DNA of 64,000 nt from Shewanella seohaensis (GTDB lineage: Bacteria > Pseudomonadota > Gammaproteobacteria > Enterobacterales > Shewanellaceae). Under the pieces are notes generated by a model. The model was given only the letters and a program-made list of their open reading frames with translations, was not told the DNA's origin and made no database searches. Below, piece after piece: positions 52,886 to 62,300 of this stretch (position 1 is its first letter; each line of letters begins with the position of its first letter). The stretch lies in assembly GCF_025449215.1 (NCBI RefSeq), contig NZ_CP104900.1, positions 2,914,001 through 2,978,000 on the forward strand, given 5' to 3'. The position numbers and the translations under genes were made by a program.

Positions 52886-54129
52886 ATGATGTCAGACGAT
52901 GCACCGTCTTTAATCTCACAAAAAGCGCCGACACCCGCCACAGGAAGCGCCACACAGTTACTCTTTATGCTGGTTTTTATGGTGGCCTGTGGGCAGATGG
53001 CACAAACTATTTTTGTCCCCGCACTCCCCTTATCGCCCAAGGCTTAGCCGTGGATGCCAGTCAATTACAGGCGGTCATGGCTTGCTATTTGCTCGCCTAC
53101 GGCCTATGTCAGTTTATCTATGGCCCATTATCCGACCGCGTTGGGCGTAAAATGCCGCTGCTCATTGGTATTGGTATTTTTATCCTTGGCGCGTTTATGG
53201 CGGCAGAAGCCACAAGTTTTAGCCAACTGATTTTCGCAAGCCTACTACAGGGGCTGGGAACTGCGAGTGCAGGCGCCCTGTGCCGCAGTATTCCGAGGGA
53301 TCATTACTTTGGCGATAACTTAGTTAGATTTAACAGTTATGTGTCTATGGCCGTAGTGTTTTTGCCCTTAGTGGCGCCCTTTTTAGGAAGCTTTGCCTCC
53401 GCTTACTGGGGGTGGCAGGCTGTGTATTGGGTGCTGTTTGGATTTGGCAGTTTGGTTTGGCTACTCCTTTGCTTTGGCTTTAGAGAATCCTTACCCAAGG
53501 ATAAGCGAGAGCAACAACCCATATTGGCATCCTATCGACATGTACTGCGCCACCGCAGTTTTCGAGCCTATTTGCTTTCGCTTATCGCGACCTTTGCTGG
53601 CATTGCCGCCTTCGAAGCCATTGCGGGCGTACTCTATGGCCAATATTTGCAGCTCTCGCCGTTTATGGTGAGCTGTTATTTTGTCGCGCCCATCCCTGGA
53701 TATTTACTCGGCGCCCTGATTGCGGGTAGACAAAAACAGGCGCAGCGTACGGTTTTGCAAGGCGTTGCACTCCTAGGCGCCGGCGCATTGTTTATGTTAA
53801 TTCCCGGTATCTTTCAGCTTGTCGTGGGTTGGAGTTTATTGATAGGCTCAATTTTGTTTTTCAGTGGCGCTGGCATGTTATTTCCGACATTAACCTCGGC
53901 CGCGCTAGAGCCGTTTCCACGCCAAGCAGGTATTGCGGGCGCCCTACTCGGTGGCTTACAAAATTTCGGCGCGGGAATCGCTGCCTTAACCATGTCGCTC
54001 GTACCAATGGGCGGCCAGTTAAGCATTGGTTTGCTGAGCGTGCTGATGGTGCTGTTAGTGATTGTCGCCTTGCATTATGCAAGGGATCAAAACGATACCC
54101 ACCACACCCTGTTACCGCAAAATCCATAG
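52886..54129 (+). pseudogene. MFS drug-resistance transporter (Bcr/EmrD type), frameshifted
   Basis: A 12-helix inner-membrane drug/H+ antiporter of about 414 residues when joined. The first frame gives the first helix (LLFMLVFMVACGQMAQTIFVPALPL) and then stops; the second continues with SQLQAVMACYLLAYGLCQFIYGPLSDRVGRKMPLLIG, containing the MFS motif between helices 2 and 3. One missing A after TTA at 53030-53032 explains the break (LPLIAQGLAVDAS restored). The family exports chloramphenicol-like and uncoupler compounds; the substrate here is unknown. ATG at 52886 or 52889. Confidence 0.88.
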
Positions 54130-54140
54130 TTGGCAAGACA

Positions 54141-54178
54141 CCCAATAAAAAGCCCACATTCGTGGGCTTTTTATTGGG
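54141..54178. terminator. bidirectional terminator between the MFS gene and pssA
   Basis: A 17-bp perfect inverted repeat (CCCAATAAAAAGCCCAC and complement, four-base loop) with A and T tracts built into the arms. It serves both convergent genes. Confidence 0.95.
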
Positions 54179-54182
54179 GCAA

Positions 54183-55496
54183 TTAGAGAATGCGTCTGAG
54201 CAGGAAATCTGCTTTTAGCCTTCTAATACGATTCATAATCTTCTTCACTGGGGCGGGATAGCTTTGTAAGGTATCCACTTGACTGTAGTGATACAGTCTT
54301 TGAGTGTGTTCGAGGATATGGCTTTGCTCGGCCTCGAATTGCGCCTTCCAGCTACCGCTTTCATCGTGAATGAGTAACCCATTCTCTAAATCCAGCGCCC
54401 ATGCTCTTGGGTTTAAGTTTGAGCCCGTGATCAAATGCTTACGACCATCGGCGCTAATCCCCTTGAGGTGATAGCTATTGATACCGTGTTTCCACAGGTG
54501 AATATTAAGCTGGCCATTATCGATTGCCCATTGCTGACGCTTAGCAAATTTACGCAGCGATTGCTCATACAGATACGGCAAGGCCCCTATGGTAGAGAAA
54601 TCCTGCTCGGGCGGAATGTAAAAGTCATTCGCCGTTTTATCCCCTACCACTATGTCGATACGTTTGCCTTTACGCAGATGCTTAGCCAAGGCACGCACCA
54701 AAATATAGGGAGGATTAAAATAAGGCGTGCAAATAAACAGTCTGTCTTTTGACTCTTCCACCATGGCTATCACGGCTTTATTCAGCAGGTTATGTTTGCG
54801 GCCTAATCCCAGTAAAGGGGTGACACGGTTGCCACTGCGGGTCGCGTTAAACTCGTACTGTGCCTGTGATAATCGCAGTTTGAAGCTGCGCACATCGGTT
54901 TTAGGTGGCAAGACTTCTTGCTGCGCATCTTGAGTGAGCGAGGCAACGGCAGGATCGGCAATAATGTAGCGCTGGATCATAGTGCGCATACTGCGCGCTA
55001 ACTCGGCCGACTCAATCACATGGTAACGGTCGAAACGGTATTTATCGTTTTGCTGCAGATAAATGTTATTCAGGCTGGCACCGCTGTAAATCACAGCATC
55101 ATCAATCACAAAGCCCTTAAGGTGCAGCACGCCCATAAACTCACGGGATTTGACCGGCACGCCCATAATATCGATAGGATGCTCTGCCTCAGCCATGACC
55201 TTGCGGTACATCAGATAGTTACCGCTGTCGCCCTTGTGACCAATCAAGCCGCGTCTAGCACGGTGAAAATCGACCAAAATCTTGACATCTAACGCGGGGT
55301 TATTCGCCTTAGCCGTCATCAAGGCCTGTAAAATTTCGCGCCCCGCCTCATCGTCTTCAAGATAGAGTGCGGCGATATAAATGCTGTCCTTGGCATTTTC
55401 GATACGGCTAAGCAATTCTGCCTTAAATCGGCATGGCGTAAGCAACCACGTTAAAGCCTCGGGTTGAACGGCTATTCCACCAAGCTTATCTAGCAA
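54183..55496 (-). CDS. pssA: CDP-diacylglycerol-serine O-phosphatidyltransferase (PLD superfamily)
   Basis: Makes phosphatidylserine, the precursor of phosphatidylethanolamine, at the membrane surface. The 437-residue protein has two phospholipase D motifs: HLKGFVIDD, followed by the acidic/Ser YSGASLNN segment, and HLKGISADG, followed by ITGSNLNPRAW. This is the two-HKD layout and length of Gram-negative PssA. The start is a TTG at 55496, seven bases after AGGAGG; no better ATG is available. It lies 11 bases downstream of the DUF1904 gene and probably shares its transcript. Confidence 0.92.
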   Translation of the reverse strand: MLDKLGGIAVQPEALTWLLTPCRFKAELLSRIENAKDSIYIAALYLEDDEAGREILQALMTAKANNPALDVKILVDFHRARRGLIGHKGDSGNYLMYRKVMAEAEHPIDIMGVPVKSREFMGVLHLKGFVIDDAVIYSGASLNNIYLQQNDKYRFDRYHVIESAELARSMRTMIQRYIIADPAVASLTQDAQQEVLPPKTDVRSFKLRLSQAQYEFNATRSGNRVTPLLGLGRKHNLLNKAVIAMVEESKDRLFICTPYFNPPYILVRALAKHLRKGKRIDIVVGDKTANDFYIPPEQDFSTIGALPYLYEQSLRKFAKRQQWAIDNGQLNIHLWKHGINSYHLKGISADGRKHLITGSNLNPRAWALDLENGLLIHDESGSWKAQFEAEQSHILEHTQRLYHYSQVDTLQSYPAPVKKIMNRIRRLKADFLLRRIL

Positions 55497-55507
55497 GGCA
55501 TCCTCCT

Positions 55508-55840
55508 TTAAACATGCTGACCACCCCGATAGGAAGCGCTTGGGGTCAGTGACAAAAACATCACCGCAATTTGGGTTAATTCTGGATAGGCTTCTGTCAC
55601 TGCCAGCCTGATCGTTTGTTCTACTTTAAGATGGATATCAGGGTCGACCGGAAACCAAAGCAATTCGATTTGGACAAAGCGTTGATCAATTCTGCCATTA
55701 CGGTAGCTGATGCTTGGGATCCAATCTAATGTAAAACTCTCTGCATTACCTTTACATATAGCCGCCAAAGACTGCAGTAATGTTTGGCTAAGCTCTGCAA
55801 CAACTGCCTGTGGCAAGCCGCGCATACTAATATGAGGCAT
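55508..55840 (-). CDS. DUF1904 family protein (tautomerase-like fold)
   Basis: A 110-residue protein matching the DUF1904 family by length and pattern (MPHISMRGLPQAVVAELSQ; FVQIELLWFPVDPD). These proteins resemble tautomerases but lack a known function; the N-terminal residue after Met is Pro, as in tautomerases. It is the first gene of a two-gene unit with pssA. The ATG at 55840 has no strong ribosome binding site. The 55841-56232 gap upstream contains only an inverted repeat (see 56186). Confidence 0.8.
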   Translation of the reverse strand: MPHISMRGLPQAVVAELSQTLLQSLAAICKGNAESFTLDWIPSISYRNGRIDQRFVQIELLWFPVDPDIHLKVEQTIRLAVTEAYPELTQIAVMFLSLTPSASYRGGQHV

Positions 55841-56185
55841 GGTTTTAGTGGTTACCTGAGATCCTAAAATCGTAAGGGGTAGAAATTACCGACTTCACTG
55901 CAACTCGGCAAGACTTTTCGGCGAAAAGCACGTGGGATAGCGCCTATTTTGCTGGTAATTTGACCTGAAACGACGCATTCCTCACCAGCAGGACTAAAAT
56001 GCAACAATTTAGCCCACAAACATCAGGCTTCTATGCCTGCATTCTCGGCTAACTAAATGCTTTTTCAGTTTTTCCTTTAAACCTTTTGTCCATGATGGCT
56101 AATCGACGCTAGGCAGACCATAAGCAAAATGGTGTGTGAGTCACAAAACAGGGCTTCAGGCTCAGGCAAGCGTGCCTGTGGTCGT

Positions 56186-56207
56186 TGTTTTAGCGTAAAC
56201 TAAAACA
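56186..56207. repeat. 8-bp inverted repeat upstream of the dacB unit
   Basis: TGTTTTAG-cgtaaa-CTAAAACA, perfect arms, 26 bases before the small membrane-protein gene. It could be an operator; the sequence includes TAAACT, a possible -10. Confidence 0.4.
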
Positions 56208-56232
56208 TCTTAAGTCCCTATTGCCTAACACC

Positions 56233-56409
56233 ATGAACAAAAAAATCCTACTGACCCTTGCCCTCACCTTAGCCTTAGCTTGGGGTATATTTCATTTTAA
56301 AGCGCAGCTCGGCTTACTCATTTTGCCGCTTTTTATCGGATTGGTTTTATTTGTCACCCTAAGGCTGTATCGTCTAATGGAAAAAGACGATGGCAGCAAT
56401 GACCGCTAA
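56233..56409 (+). CDS. small two-helix membrane protein
   Basis: A 58-residue protein with two hydrophobic segments (LLTLALTLALAWGIFHF and LGLLILPLFIGLVLFVTL) and a charged tail (MEKDDGSNDR). I do not recognise a family. ATG at 56233 is taken because it begins MNKKILL, a typical membrane insertion start; a TTG lies 12 bases earlier. Its stop lies 26 bases before the likely dacB start, and its TAA overlaps an alternative dacB ATG (TAATG), so the two genes are probably co-transcribed. Confidence 0.6.
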   Translation: MNKKILLTLALTLALAWGIFHFKAQLGLLILPLFIGLVLFVTLRLYRLMEKDDGSNDR

Positions 56410-56435
56410 TGGTAAAAAGGACATTCAGGACACCT

Positions 56436-57977
56436 ATGACGCACTCGATAAACAAGGATAAGTTGCAGGCATCATTCACTCGCCCCAAGCTTAAGGGGTT
56501 ACTCTTAGGCAGCATGTTAAGTATTCTGCTGCCAACCCAAGCGATTGCAGCAATACATCCGCTGGATGAGTCGACATTTGCCAAGCAAATCGCCGACATT
56601 GCCCCGCGTCATTCGCAAGTCGCTTTGCTGGCCCGAGATTTAAGTACTAATACCCTGTTATACAGCCAACAAGCCGATACCTTATTTATCCCCGCCAGCA
56701 CACAAAAGGTGCTGACCGCCGTTACCGCTATGGCCAACCTTGGCCCAGATTTTCGCTATGTCACTGAGCTCTGGAGTGATGCGCCCATTCGCCAGGGTCA
56801 TATTGCGGGCAGTGTTTATCTGCGTTTTAGCGGCGATCCGACGCTGACTCAGGACGATCTTAAGGCCTTGTTTGCCCATCTACAAAAGCAAGGCATAACA
56901 AGCATTGAGGGGCATCTCTATCTTATCGGGGATAAACAAGAGCAATTACAAGCACCTGGTTGGGTGTGGGATGACCTAGGTATTTGCTTTGCCGCGCCGG
57001 TGTCGAGTTACATCATCAATCAAAACTGCGTTTATGGGCAGTTTGCGCCAAGCTCAGCCAAGCATGCTTCTGAGGTCAAATTAAGGACATCTAGTTTTGG
57101 GGTAAAAGTGAGTAGCGACGCCATATTCTCCCCTAAAGCAGGCCATGATTTTTGCCAGCTCGATTTAGTACGCCTTGGCCAGAATCAATATCATCTACGG
57201 GGCTGCTATCCCGGTAGTGAAGCGATACCACTGGCGATTGCCATTAGCGATCCCGAAAAATTTGCCATGGACACCCTAACAGCGACGCTCAAGGGTGAAA
57301 TGTCACTTTCGGGGAAAGTGAAAATAGGCAACACCATCCCTTCGAAGGCGAAACTGATCGCCAGCCATAGCAGCGCGCCCTTGCCTGAGCTGTTAAAAAC
57401 CATGCTGCTTAAGTCGGATAACCTGATTGCCGATAGTTTGTTTAAGCGCGTGGGGCAAAATTATTACAAAGCCCAAGGCAGCTTTACCCATGGTGCTGCG
57501 GCGATGCGCCATATTCTGACTGAGCTTGGGATTGATTTAACCAACGCCAATATTGTCGATGGTTCAGGGCTTTCTCGCTATAACCTGTTGAGCGCAAAAC
57601 AATTAGCCGATGTACTGGCGCTCATTTACCAAGATGCACGCTTTCACACCCTCATTGACAGTTTGCCCGAGGCCGGTGTCAGCGGCACTCTGCAATATCG
57701 CTTGGGATATACTAAACCGCCCTTAAAACATCTAGTGTTTGCCAAGACTGGCTCGATGCAAGGCGTCGCCAATTTAGCAGGTTTTATGCGTTTAGCGCAG
57801 CAGCGGGATATTCTCTTTGTGGTGCTCGAGAATGGCATCAGTCCTGAAACCCAAAAGCAACGTAAACCCGCCTTTAGCGCCGACTTTTTAACTCGGTTGC
57901 TGAGTGCTGTCGAAACTAAAACTCAGACCAGCCAAGCAACGACCACAGAGCTGAGCACCGTTAAGTTAAGTGATTAA
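56436..57977 (+). CDS. dacB: D-alanyl-D-alanine carboxypeptidase/endopeptidase (PBP4)
   Basis: Periplasmic class C penicillin-binding protein that trims and cuts peptidoglycan cross-links. About 513 residues with an exported N terminus (LLLGSMLSILLPTQAIAA). The catalytic triad of motifs is intact: SxxK in IPASTQKVL, SxN in DGSGLSRYN and KTG in FAKTGSM. A large insert domain between the first two motifs is characteristic of PBP4. ATG at 56436 has AGGA six bases upstream; an ATG at 56409 overlaps the previous stop and would add nine residues. Confidence 0.93.
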   Translation: MTHSINKDKLQASFTRPKLKGLLLGSMLSILLPTQAIAAIHPLDESTFAKQIADIAPRHSQVALLARDLSTNTLLYSQQADTLFIPASTQKVLTAVTAMANLGPDFRYVTELWSDAPIRQGHIAGSVYLRFSGDPTLTQDDLKALFAHLQKQGITSIEGHLYLIGDKQEQLQAPGWVWDDLGICFAAPVSSYIINQNCVYGQFAPSSAKHASEVKLRTSSFGVKVSSDAIFSPKAGHDFCQLDLVRLGQNQYHLRGCYPGSEAIPLAIAISDPEKFAMDTLTATLKGEMSLSGKVKIGNTIPSKAKLIASHSSAPLPELLKTMLLKSDNLIADSLFKRVGQNYYKAQGSFTHGAAAMRHILTELGIDLTNANIVDGSGLSRYNLLSAKQLADVLALIYQDARFHTLIDSLPEAGVSGTLQYRLGYTKPPLKHLVFAKTGSMQGVANLAGFMRLAQQRDILFVVLENGISPETQKQRKPAFSADFLTRLLSAVETKTQTSQATTTELSTVKLSD

Positions 57978-58018
57978 TATCCGATAAGGTGTAGAGTCAT
58001 ATACAAAGCAATTAAAAC

Positions 58019-58046
58019 AAAAAGCACTGAATATCAGTGCTTTTTT
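58019..58046. terminator. bidirectional terminator between dacB and the acyl-CoA dehydrogenase gene
   Basis: AAAAAGCACTGA-ata-TCAGTGCTTTTTT: a perfect 7-bp core extended by A/T pairs, with tracts on both sides, between convergent genes. Confidence 0.93.
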
Positions 58047-58085
58047 ATTAGGTAAATGCGAACGCTTAACGCGATTAAGCTTGCG

Positions 58086-59843
58086 TTAGAACAGCTCTGC
58101 TGGCATCGCCATTGTGCTGGTATCTCCCGCGCGCACTTGCGCTAAGTGATAGTCAGCCTTAGGCAGCAATTTGTCGAAATAGAATTTAGCGAGGTAGGAT
58201 TTTTGCTCGGCAAACTGTTTATCTTCAGCACCCACCGCTTTATCCAACATGGCTAACCAATAGAACCCATACAGAGTGAAGCCAAAGGCATCCAAAAAGT
58301 CGACCGCACTGGCGTTAATGAGCGCTGGTTGAGTCAACTTTTGCTCATTAATGGATTCGGCAACATTGACTAAGGCATCTAAACGGGCACAAACGGCGGA
58401 AACTTTCACCGCATCGACCTGAGTAAATTCACGCATTTGCGCCTTTAACTCGGCCACAAACTCCTTAAGGGTCGCGAGATTATCGCCAGTGACTTTTCGA
58501 CCGAGGAAGTCGATGGCCTGAATACCGTTAGTACCTTCGTAAATCTGTGCAATACGAGTATCACGTACTAACTGCTCAATACCGGTTTCGCGAATATAAC
58601 CATGACCACCAAACACTTGCTGCGCCATGATAGTGGCATCTAAACCGCGGTCGGTTAAAAATGCTTTCGCAACTGGTGTTAACAATCCTACGTAGCGAGC
58701 AGCCTTAGCTTTGACTTCATCCTCGGCATATTTTGCTAAATCGAGTTGTTTACCGGTAAATACCGAGAGTGCGCGCCCCGCTTCTATCATCGCACGGATA
58801 GTCAACAGCATACGACGCACATCACCATGCACAATGATAGGATCGGAATCGCTGCCCGTAGGTGAGCCGCCAGCGGCAACGCCTTGGTTGCGCTCTTTGG
58901 CATAATCGGCGGCCATTTGATAAGCGGCCTGCGCACTGCCAAGCCCTTGAATACCGATGGCTAAACGCTCGTAGTTCATCATAGTGAACATACACACTAA
59001 ACCACGATTTGGCTCACCAATCAGGTAACCCTTAGCATCATCAAAGTTCATCACACAGGTAGCCGAGCCCTTAAGCCCCATTTTATGTTCGATGGAACCC
59101 ACGCTCACGCCGTTCGCCAGGCCTAAACTGCCGTCGGCATTAACCATGGTTTTAGGGACGAGGAACAGCGAAATACCTTTGCTTTCAGGAAGCTTTGCCA
59201 GCACTAAGTGAATGACGTTCTCGGTCAAATCATGATCGCCACCCGTGATAAAGATTTTGCTGCCACTAATGGCATAACTGCCGTCATCCTGTGGGATAGC
59301 ACGGGTACGGATATTACGTAGATCTGAGCCCGCCTGAGGTTCAGTCATATCCATGGCACCTGCCCATTCACCGCTGTAAAGTTTCGGCAAATAGGTTTCT
59401 TTAATCTCTTCACTGCCGTGGGCATTAATACACAATGCAGCACCCGCCGTGAGTGAGCCATACAGAGTAAATGCATTACAGGCGCTGTAAGCCATTTCAT
59501 CGACTAACACCCCCAGCATTTTCGGCATACCCATACCGCCGAACTCGGGTTCACCACACAGACCCACCCAGCCGCCTTGGGAATATTGATCGTAAACGGC
59601 TTTATAACCATCGGGCGTAATCACTCGATTATCCTGATGGAGAACGCCTTGCTCATCGCCAGCACGGTTAAGCGGATGGATTAATTCAGCACTGATTTTC
59701 GCGGCTTCTTCGAGAATCGCGCCGGCCGTATCCATATCGACCATTTCAGCAATATCAGGGAGTTGTGCCCAAGTATTTGGCGCATCAAAAACCTGTTCCA
59801 ATAAGAAACGCATATCCGCTAACGGAGCTTGGTAAGGATTCAT
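58086..59843 (-). CDS. acyl-CoA dehydrogenase with C-terminal extension (DmdC-like architecture)
   Basis: A 585-residue FAD enzyme that oxidises an acyl-CoA to the 2-enoyl-CoA. Visible are the N-terminal helical domain, the FAD/substrate region MDMTEPQAGSDL with ISGSKIFITGGDHD, and the C-terminal helical domain with QQVFGGHGYIRETGIEQL and the catalytic glutamate in IYEGTNGIQ. An extra C-terminal domain of about 120 residues follows. This long form includes the methylmercaptopropionyl-CoA dehydrogenases (DmdC) as well as general fatty acyl-CoA dehydrogenases, so the substrate is open. It is a single gene between two terminators. Confidence 0.9.
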   Translation of the reverse strand: MNPYQAPLADMRFLLEQVFDAPNTWAQLPDIAEMVDMDTAGAILEEAAKISAELIHPLNRAGDEQGVLHQDNRVITPDGYKAVYDQYSQGGWVGLCGEPEFGGMGMPKMLGVLVDEMAYSACNAFTLYGSLTAGAALCINAHGSEEIKETYLPKLYSGEWAGAMDMTEPQAGSDLRNIRTRAIPQDDGSYAISGSKIFITGGDHDLTENVIHLVLAKLPESKGISLFLVPKTMVNADGSLGLANGVSVGSIEHKMGLKGSATCVMNFDDAKGYLIGEPNRGLVCMFTMMNYERLAIGIQGLGSAQAAYQMAADYAKERNQGVAAGGSPTGSDSDPIIVHGDVRRMLLTIRAMIEAGRALSVFTGKQLDLAKYAEDEVKAKAARYVGLLTPVAKAFLTDRGLDATIMAQQVFGGHGYIRETGIEQLVRDTRIAQIYEGTNGIQAIDFLGRKVTGDNLATLKEFVAELKAQMREFTQVDAVKVSAVCARLDALVNVAESINEQKLTQPALINASAVDFLDAFGFTLYGFYWLAMLDKAVGAEDKQFAEQKSYLAKFYFDKLLPKADYHLAQVRAGDTSTMAMPAELF

Positions 59844-59974
59844 GGGTAGACTCTTAAACGTAGGATTTAAACAGTTGTTTTAATTTATACCAGTTCAATA
59901 CAGAAAACAATCTCATTACAAATTCACTTTGCAACTCAGAACCAGTAAAACCGTTAATGTGAAATACGGGCAAC

Positions 59975-60004
59975 AAAAAACCCTTAAGTTGCCTTAAGGG
60001 TTTT
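59975..60004 (-). terminator. rho-independent terminator of the DUF2058 gene
   Basis: CCCTTAAG-ttgc-CTTAAGGG with six A on the plus-strand left side, read as TTTTTT on the minus strand. It lies 56 bases after the DUF2058 stop. Confidence 0.9.
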
Positions 60005-60060
60005 AGTGTAGCCAGAGATAAGCGATGCGTCCTCGGCTTAGCTCACGATTAACGCATTGA

Positions 60061-60603
60061 TTACCACATTAAATCGTCCGGGATCGCATAATCAGCATAG
60101 GGGTCATCTTCGACCTCTATCGCCTTCCCTTCATCCTGTTGCCATAGATAACCGCACCATTGTGGCACCAACAAATTAACGCGCTCAGCCAATTTATGGG
60201 GGACAAGGTAGCTCTTATCTTCATATCGAACGATCCCTAACAGGCCTTTAAGCAGTTCCGATTGGATTTTCTCATCGATATAGACTGAATAGATTTTATT
60301 ATCGAGGGTATAGTTAAACTTGACCTCGGCATGGCTTGGGATCTTAATCGCAAATTGCGTAAATTCACTCACTAAGCCACGCACTTGCCCACGGGCTGTC
60401 GCTTCGGCAAAGCGCTGCTCGTTCAATGCTTTATCTTTTTCAGCTTGGAGTCGTTTTTGCTCGGCGATCTCGTGTTTCAATGCACTCGAACCATCATCTA
60501 CCCGCGCCTTTTTATCGCGACGTTTTTGCGTCTTCACATCACGCACTTTTTGTTTACTGGCAAGGCCAGCCTTAAGCAGCTGCTCTTGTAATGCATTCGC
60601 CAT
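60061..60603 (-). CDS. DUF2058 (YaiL-like) nucleoprotein/hypothetical
   Basis: A 180-residue protein that matches the DUF2058/YaiL family: a basic, coiled N terminus (LLKAGLASKQKVRDVKTQKRRDKK), a Lys/Glu/Gln-rich helix and a C-terminal domain with FNYTLDNKIYSVYID and YLVPHKLAERV. The acidic tail ends in IPDDLMW. The family is common in gammaproteobacteria and its function is not established; the charged N-terminal coil suggests nucleic acid or ribosome contact, which is only a guess. Monocistronic by its terminator. Confidence 0.82.
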   Translation of the reverse strand: MANALQEQLLKAGLASKQKVRDVKTQKRRDKKARVDDGSSALKHEIAEQKRLQAEKDKALNEQRFAEATARGQVRGLVSEFTQFAIKIPSHAEVKFNYTLDNKIYSVYIDEKIQSELLKGLLGIVRYEDKSYLVPHKLAERVNLLVPQWCGYLWQQDEGKAIEVEDDPYADYAIPDDLMW

Positions 60604-60661
60604 GGATTTTCACCCGATTTCTCTATCAAATAAATAAGTTACAACACTTAACTAACGGTTA

Positions 60662-61489
60662 TCACTGCTGAGCTTTAGTCGCTAACTCGCCTAATGCGGT
60701 CATTGCAATGCTCGCACCGCCAAGTGACCAGCCACCGTCAACGGGTAACACAACCCCAGTGATGTACGAGGCATACTCTGATCCTAAAAACATCGCGGCA
60801 TTAGCAATATCCTGCCCTTCGCCATTACGTTTTAACGGTACTGACTGTGCAACTTGCTGCTGCAGCGCTGCGCTCGGTGCTAAACGGTTAAATCCTTCAG
60901 TGCTAGCGATTGGTCCGGGAATAATGGAGTTTATACGGATCCCTTCACAACCCCATTCTATCGCCAATGTCCGAGTCAGCATGTCTACGCCAGCTTTAGC
61001 AGCGCACACATGGGCTTGCATTGGCATGGCTATCGATGCCTGCGGCGCCGAGATTTGAATAATATTCCCTTGGGGGCGACGCAGTAAAGGATAAGCCGTC
61101 TTTAGCACTTGAAAACTGCCCAGCAGATCAATGTCCATCACGGCTTTAAAGCCATTAGCAGAGAGTTTTGTCGCTGTAGCCGGAAAGTTACCTGCAGCGC
61201 CACTTACTAACACATCAATAAAGCCAAATTCGGAGGCGATAGTATCAAAGCCCTGCTCGACCGCAGCCAAATCCCTGACATCAAAGCTCACCCCAAGGTG
61301 AATACCATCAGGATTTGACTGCTTTAGCTGCAACACTGCGGCATCAATCTTGTCTTGGTTGCGACTCGCCACCGCCACATTCGCGCCGGCCTGCGCAAAC
61401 GCATTGGCTATCGCGAGGTTAATTCCACTCGTACCACCGACAACGACAACATTCTTACCTTGATAATTAAACATCGTAGTATTCAGCAT
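60662..61489 (-). CDS. short-chain dehydrogenase/reductase, 2,4-dienoyl-CoA-reductase-like
   Basis: A 275-residue Rossmann-fold enzyme with GGTSGINLAIA (cofactor), VASRNQ, SGAAGNFPA (NAG-like), and C-terminal SEYASYITGVVLPVDGG. The usual Tyr-x-x-x-Lys is altered: the segment reads HVCAAKAGVDMLTRTLAIEWG, with His where Tyr is expected, as in peroxisomal 2,4-dienoyl-CoA reductases. This suggests that it reduces unsaturated acyl-CoAs with NADPH rather than acting as an ordinary alcohol dehydrogenase. ATG at 61489 has GGAG at seven bases; an ATG at 61495 is too close to it. Confidence 0.85.
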   Translation of the reverse strand: MLNTTMFNYQGKNVVVVGGTSGINLAIANAFAQAGANVAVASRNQDKIDAAVLQLKQSNPDGIHLGVSFDVRDLAAVEQGFDTIASEFGFIDVLVSGAAGNFPATATKLSANGFKAVMDIDLLGSFQVLKTAYPLLRRPQGNIIQISAPQASIAMPMQAHVCAAKAGVDMLTRTLAIEWGCEGIRINSIIPGPIASTEGFNRLAPSAALQQQVAQSVPLKRNGEGQDIANAAMFLGSEYASYITGVVLPVDGGWSLGGASIAMTALGELATKAQQ

Positions 61490-61561
61490 GGGCATTCTCC
61501 GTGAACGGTAAAATTAACGCGCGAATAAGTGCTTAAGCCGCAATGGCTTTCATCATTTCTC

Positions 61562-62258
61562 TCAAGCGAGAGATTGATGAATGGCCTGCAGTGCAGCCAG
61601 AGGATCGGCGGCCTTAGTGATTGGTCGACCAATCACTAAATAATCAGAACCGGCTGCAAGCGCCTGCGGTGGCGTCATGACCCGGTGTTGATCACCCACG
61701 TCGCTGCCCACAGGGCGGATCCCCGGGGTGATAAGTTTAAAATCTTGACCTAAGAGTGATTTAAGTACGCTTGCCTCTTGAGCCGAACAGACAACACCAT
61801 CGAGGCCCGCCTGCTTTGTGAGTTTCGCGAGACGTTGCACATGCTCAAAGGCAGGAACATCAATGCCGATGAGTTTTAAATCTTCATCACTCATAGAAGT
61901 GAGTACCGTTACTGCGATTAGTATAGGAGCATCATTACCATAGGGCAGCAACGCTTTTTTCGCCGCTTCCATCATAGCTAAGCCACCGCTGGCATGCACG
62001 TTTGTCATCCACACACCCAGTTCTGCCGCGGCCGCGACCGCTTTGGCGACCGTATTAGGAATATCAGTGAAACTTTAAGTCGAGGAAAAGATCGAAACCA
62101 CGGTCGTGAATATCTTTCACCAATTGTGGGCCAAACAGGGTAAACATTTCTTTGCCCACTTTGAGGCGGCACATGTTGGGATCGAGTTGATCTATCAGTT
62201 GTAAGGCGTGGTTTTTATTATCGTAATCAAGCGCTACGAGGATAGGTTTGGTCGTCAT
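61562..62258 (-). pseudogene. pyrF: orotidine 5'-phosphate decarboxylase, frameshifted
   Basis: Last step of UMP synthesis. Joined, the two frames give a normal-length enzyme of about 231 residues. The first frame has [21 protein letters not shown] and FLDLKFH (the catalytic Lys region D-x-K-x-x-D); the second resumes with VHASGG, ITPGIRP and [10 protein letters not shown]. The break is one extra base at 62066 (plus-strand a): without it, [14 protein letters not shown] is restored. The catalytic aspartate after KFH is therefore lost in this reading. The gene follows lapB, as in E. coli. Start ATG 62258 or 62261. Confidence 0.92.
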
Positions 62259-62300
62259 CATCTCTCCAACTGGGTTACACTAACAAGGTATTTCTAAAGG

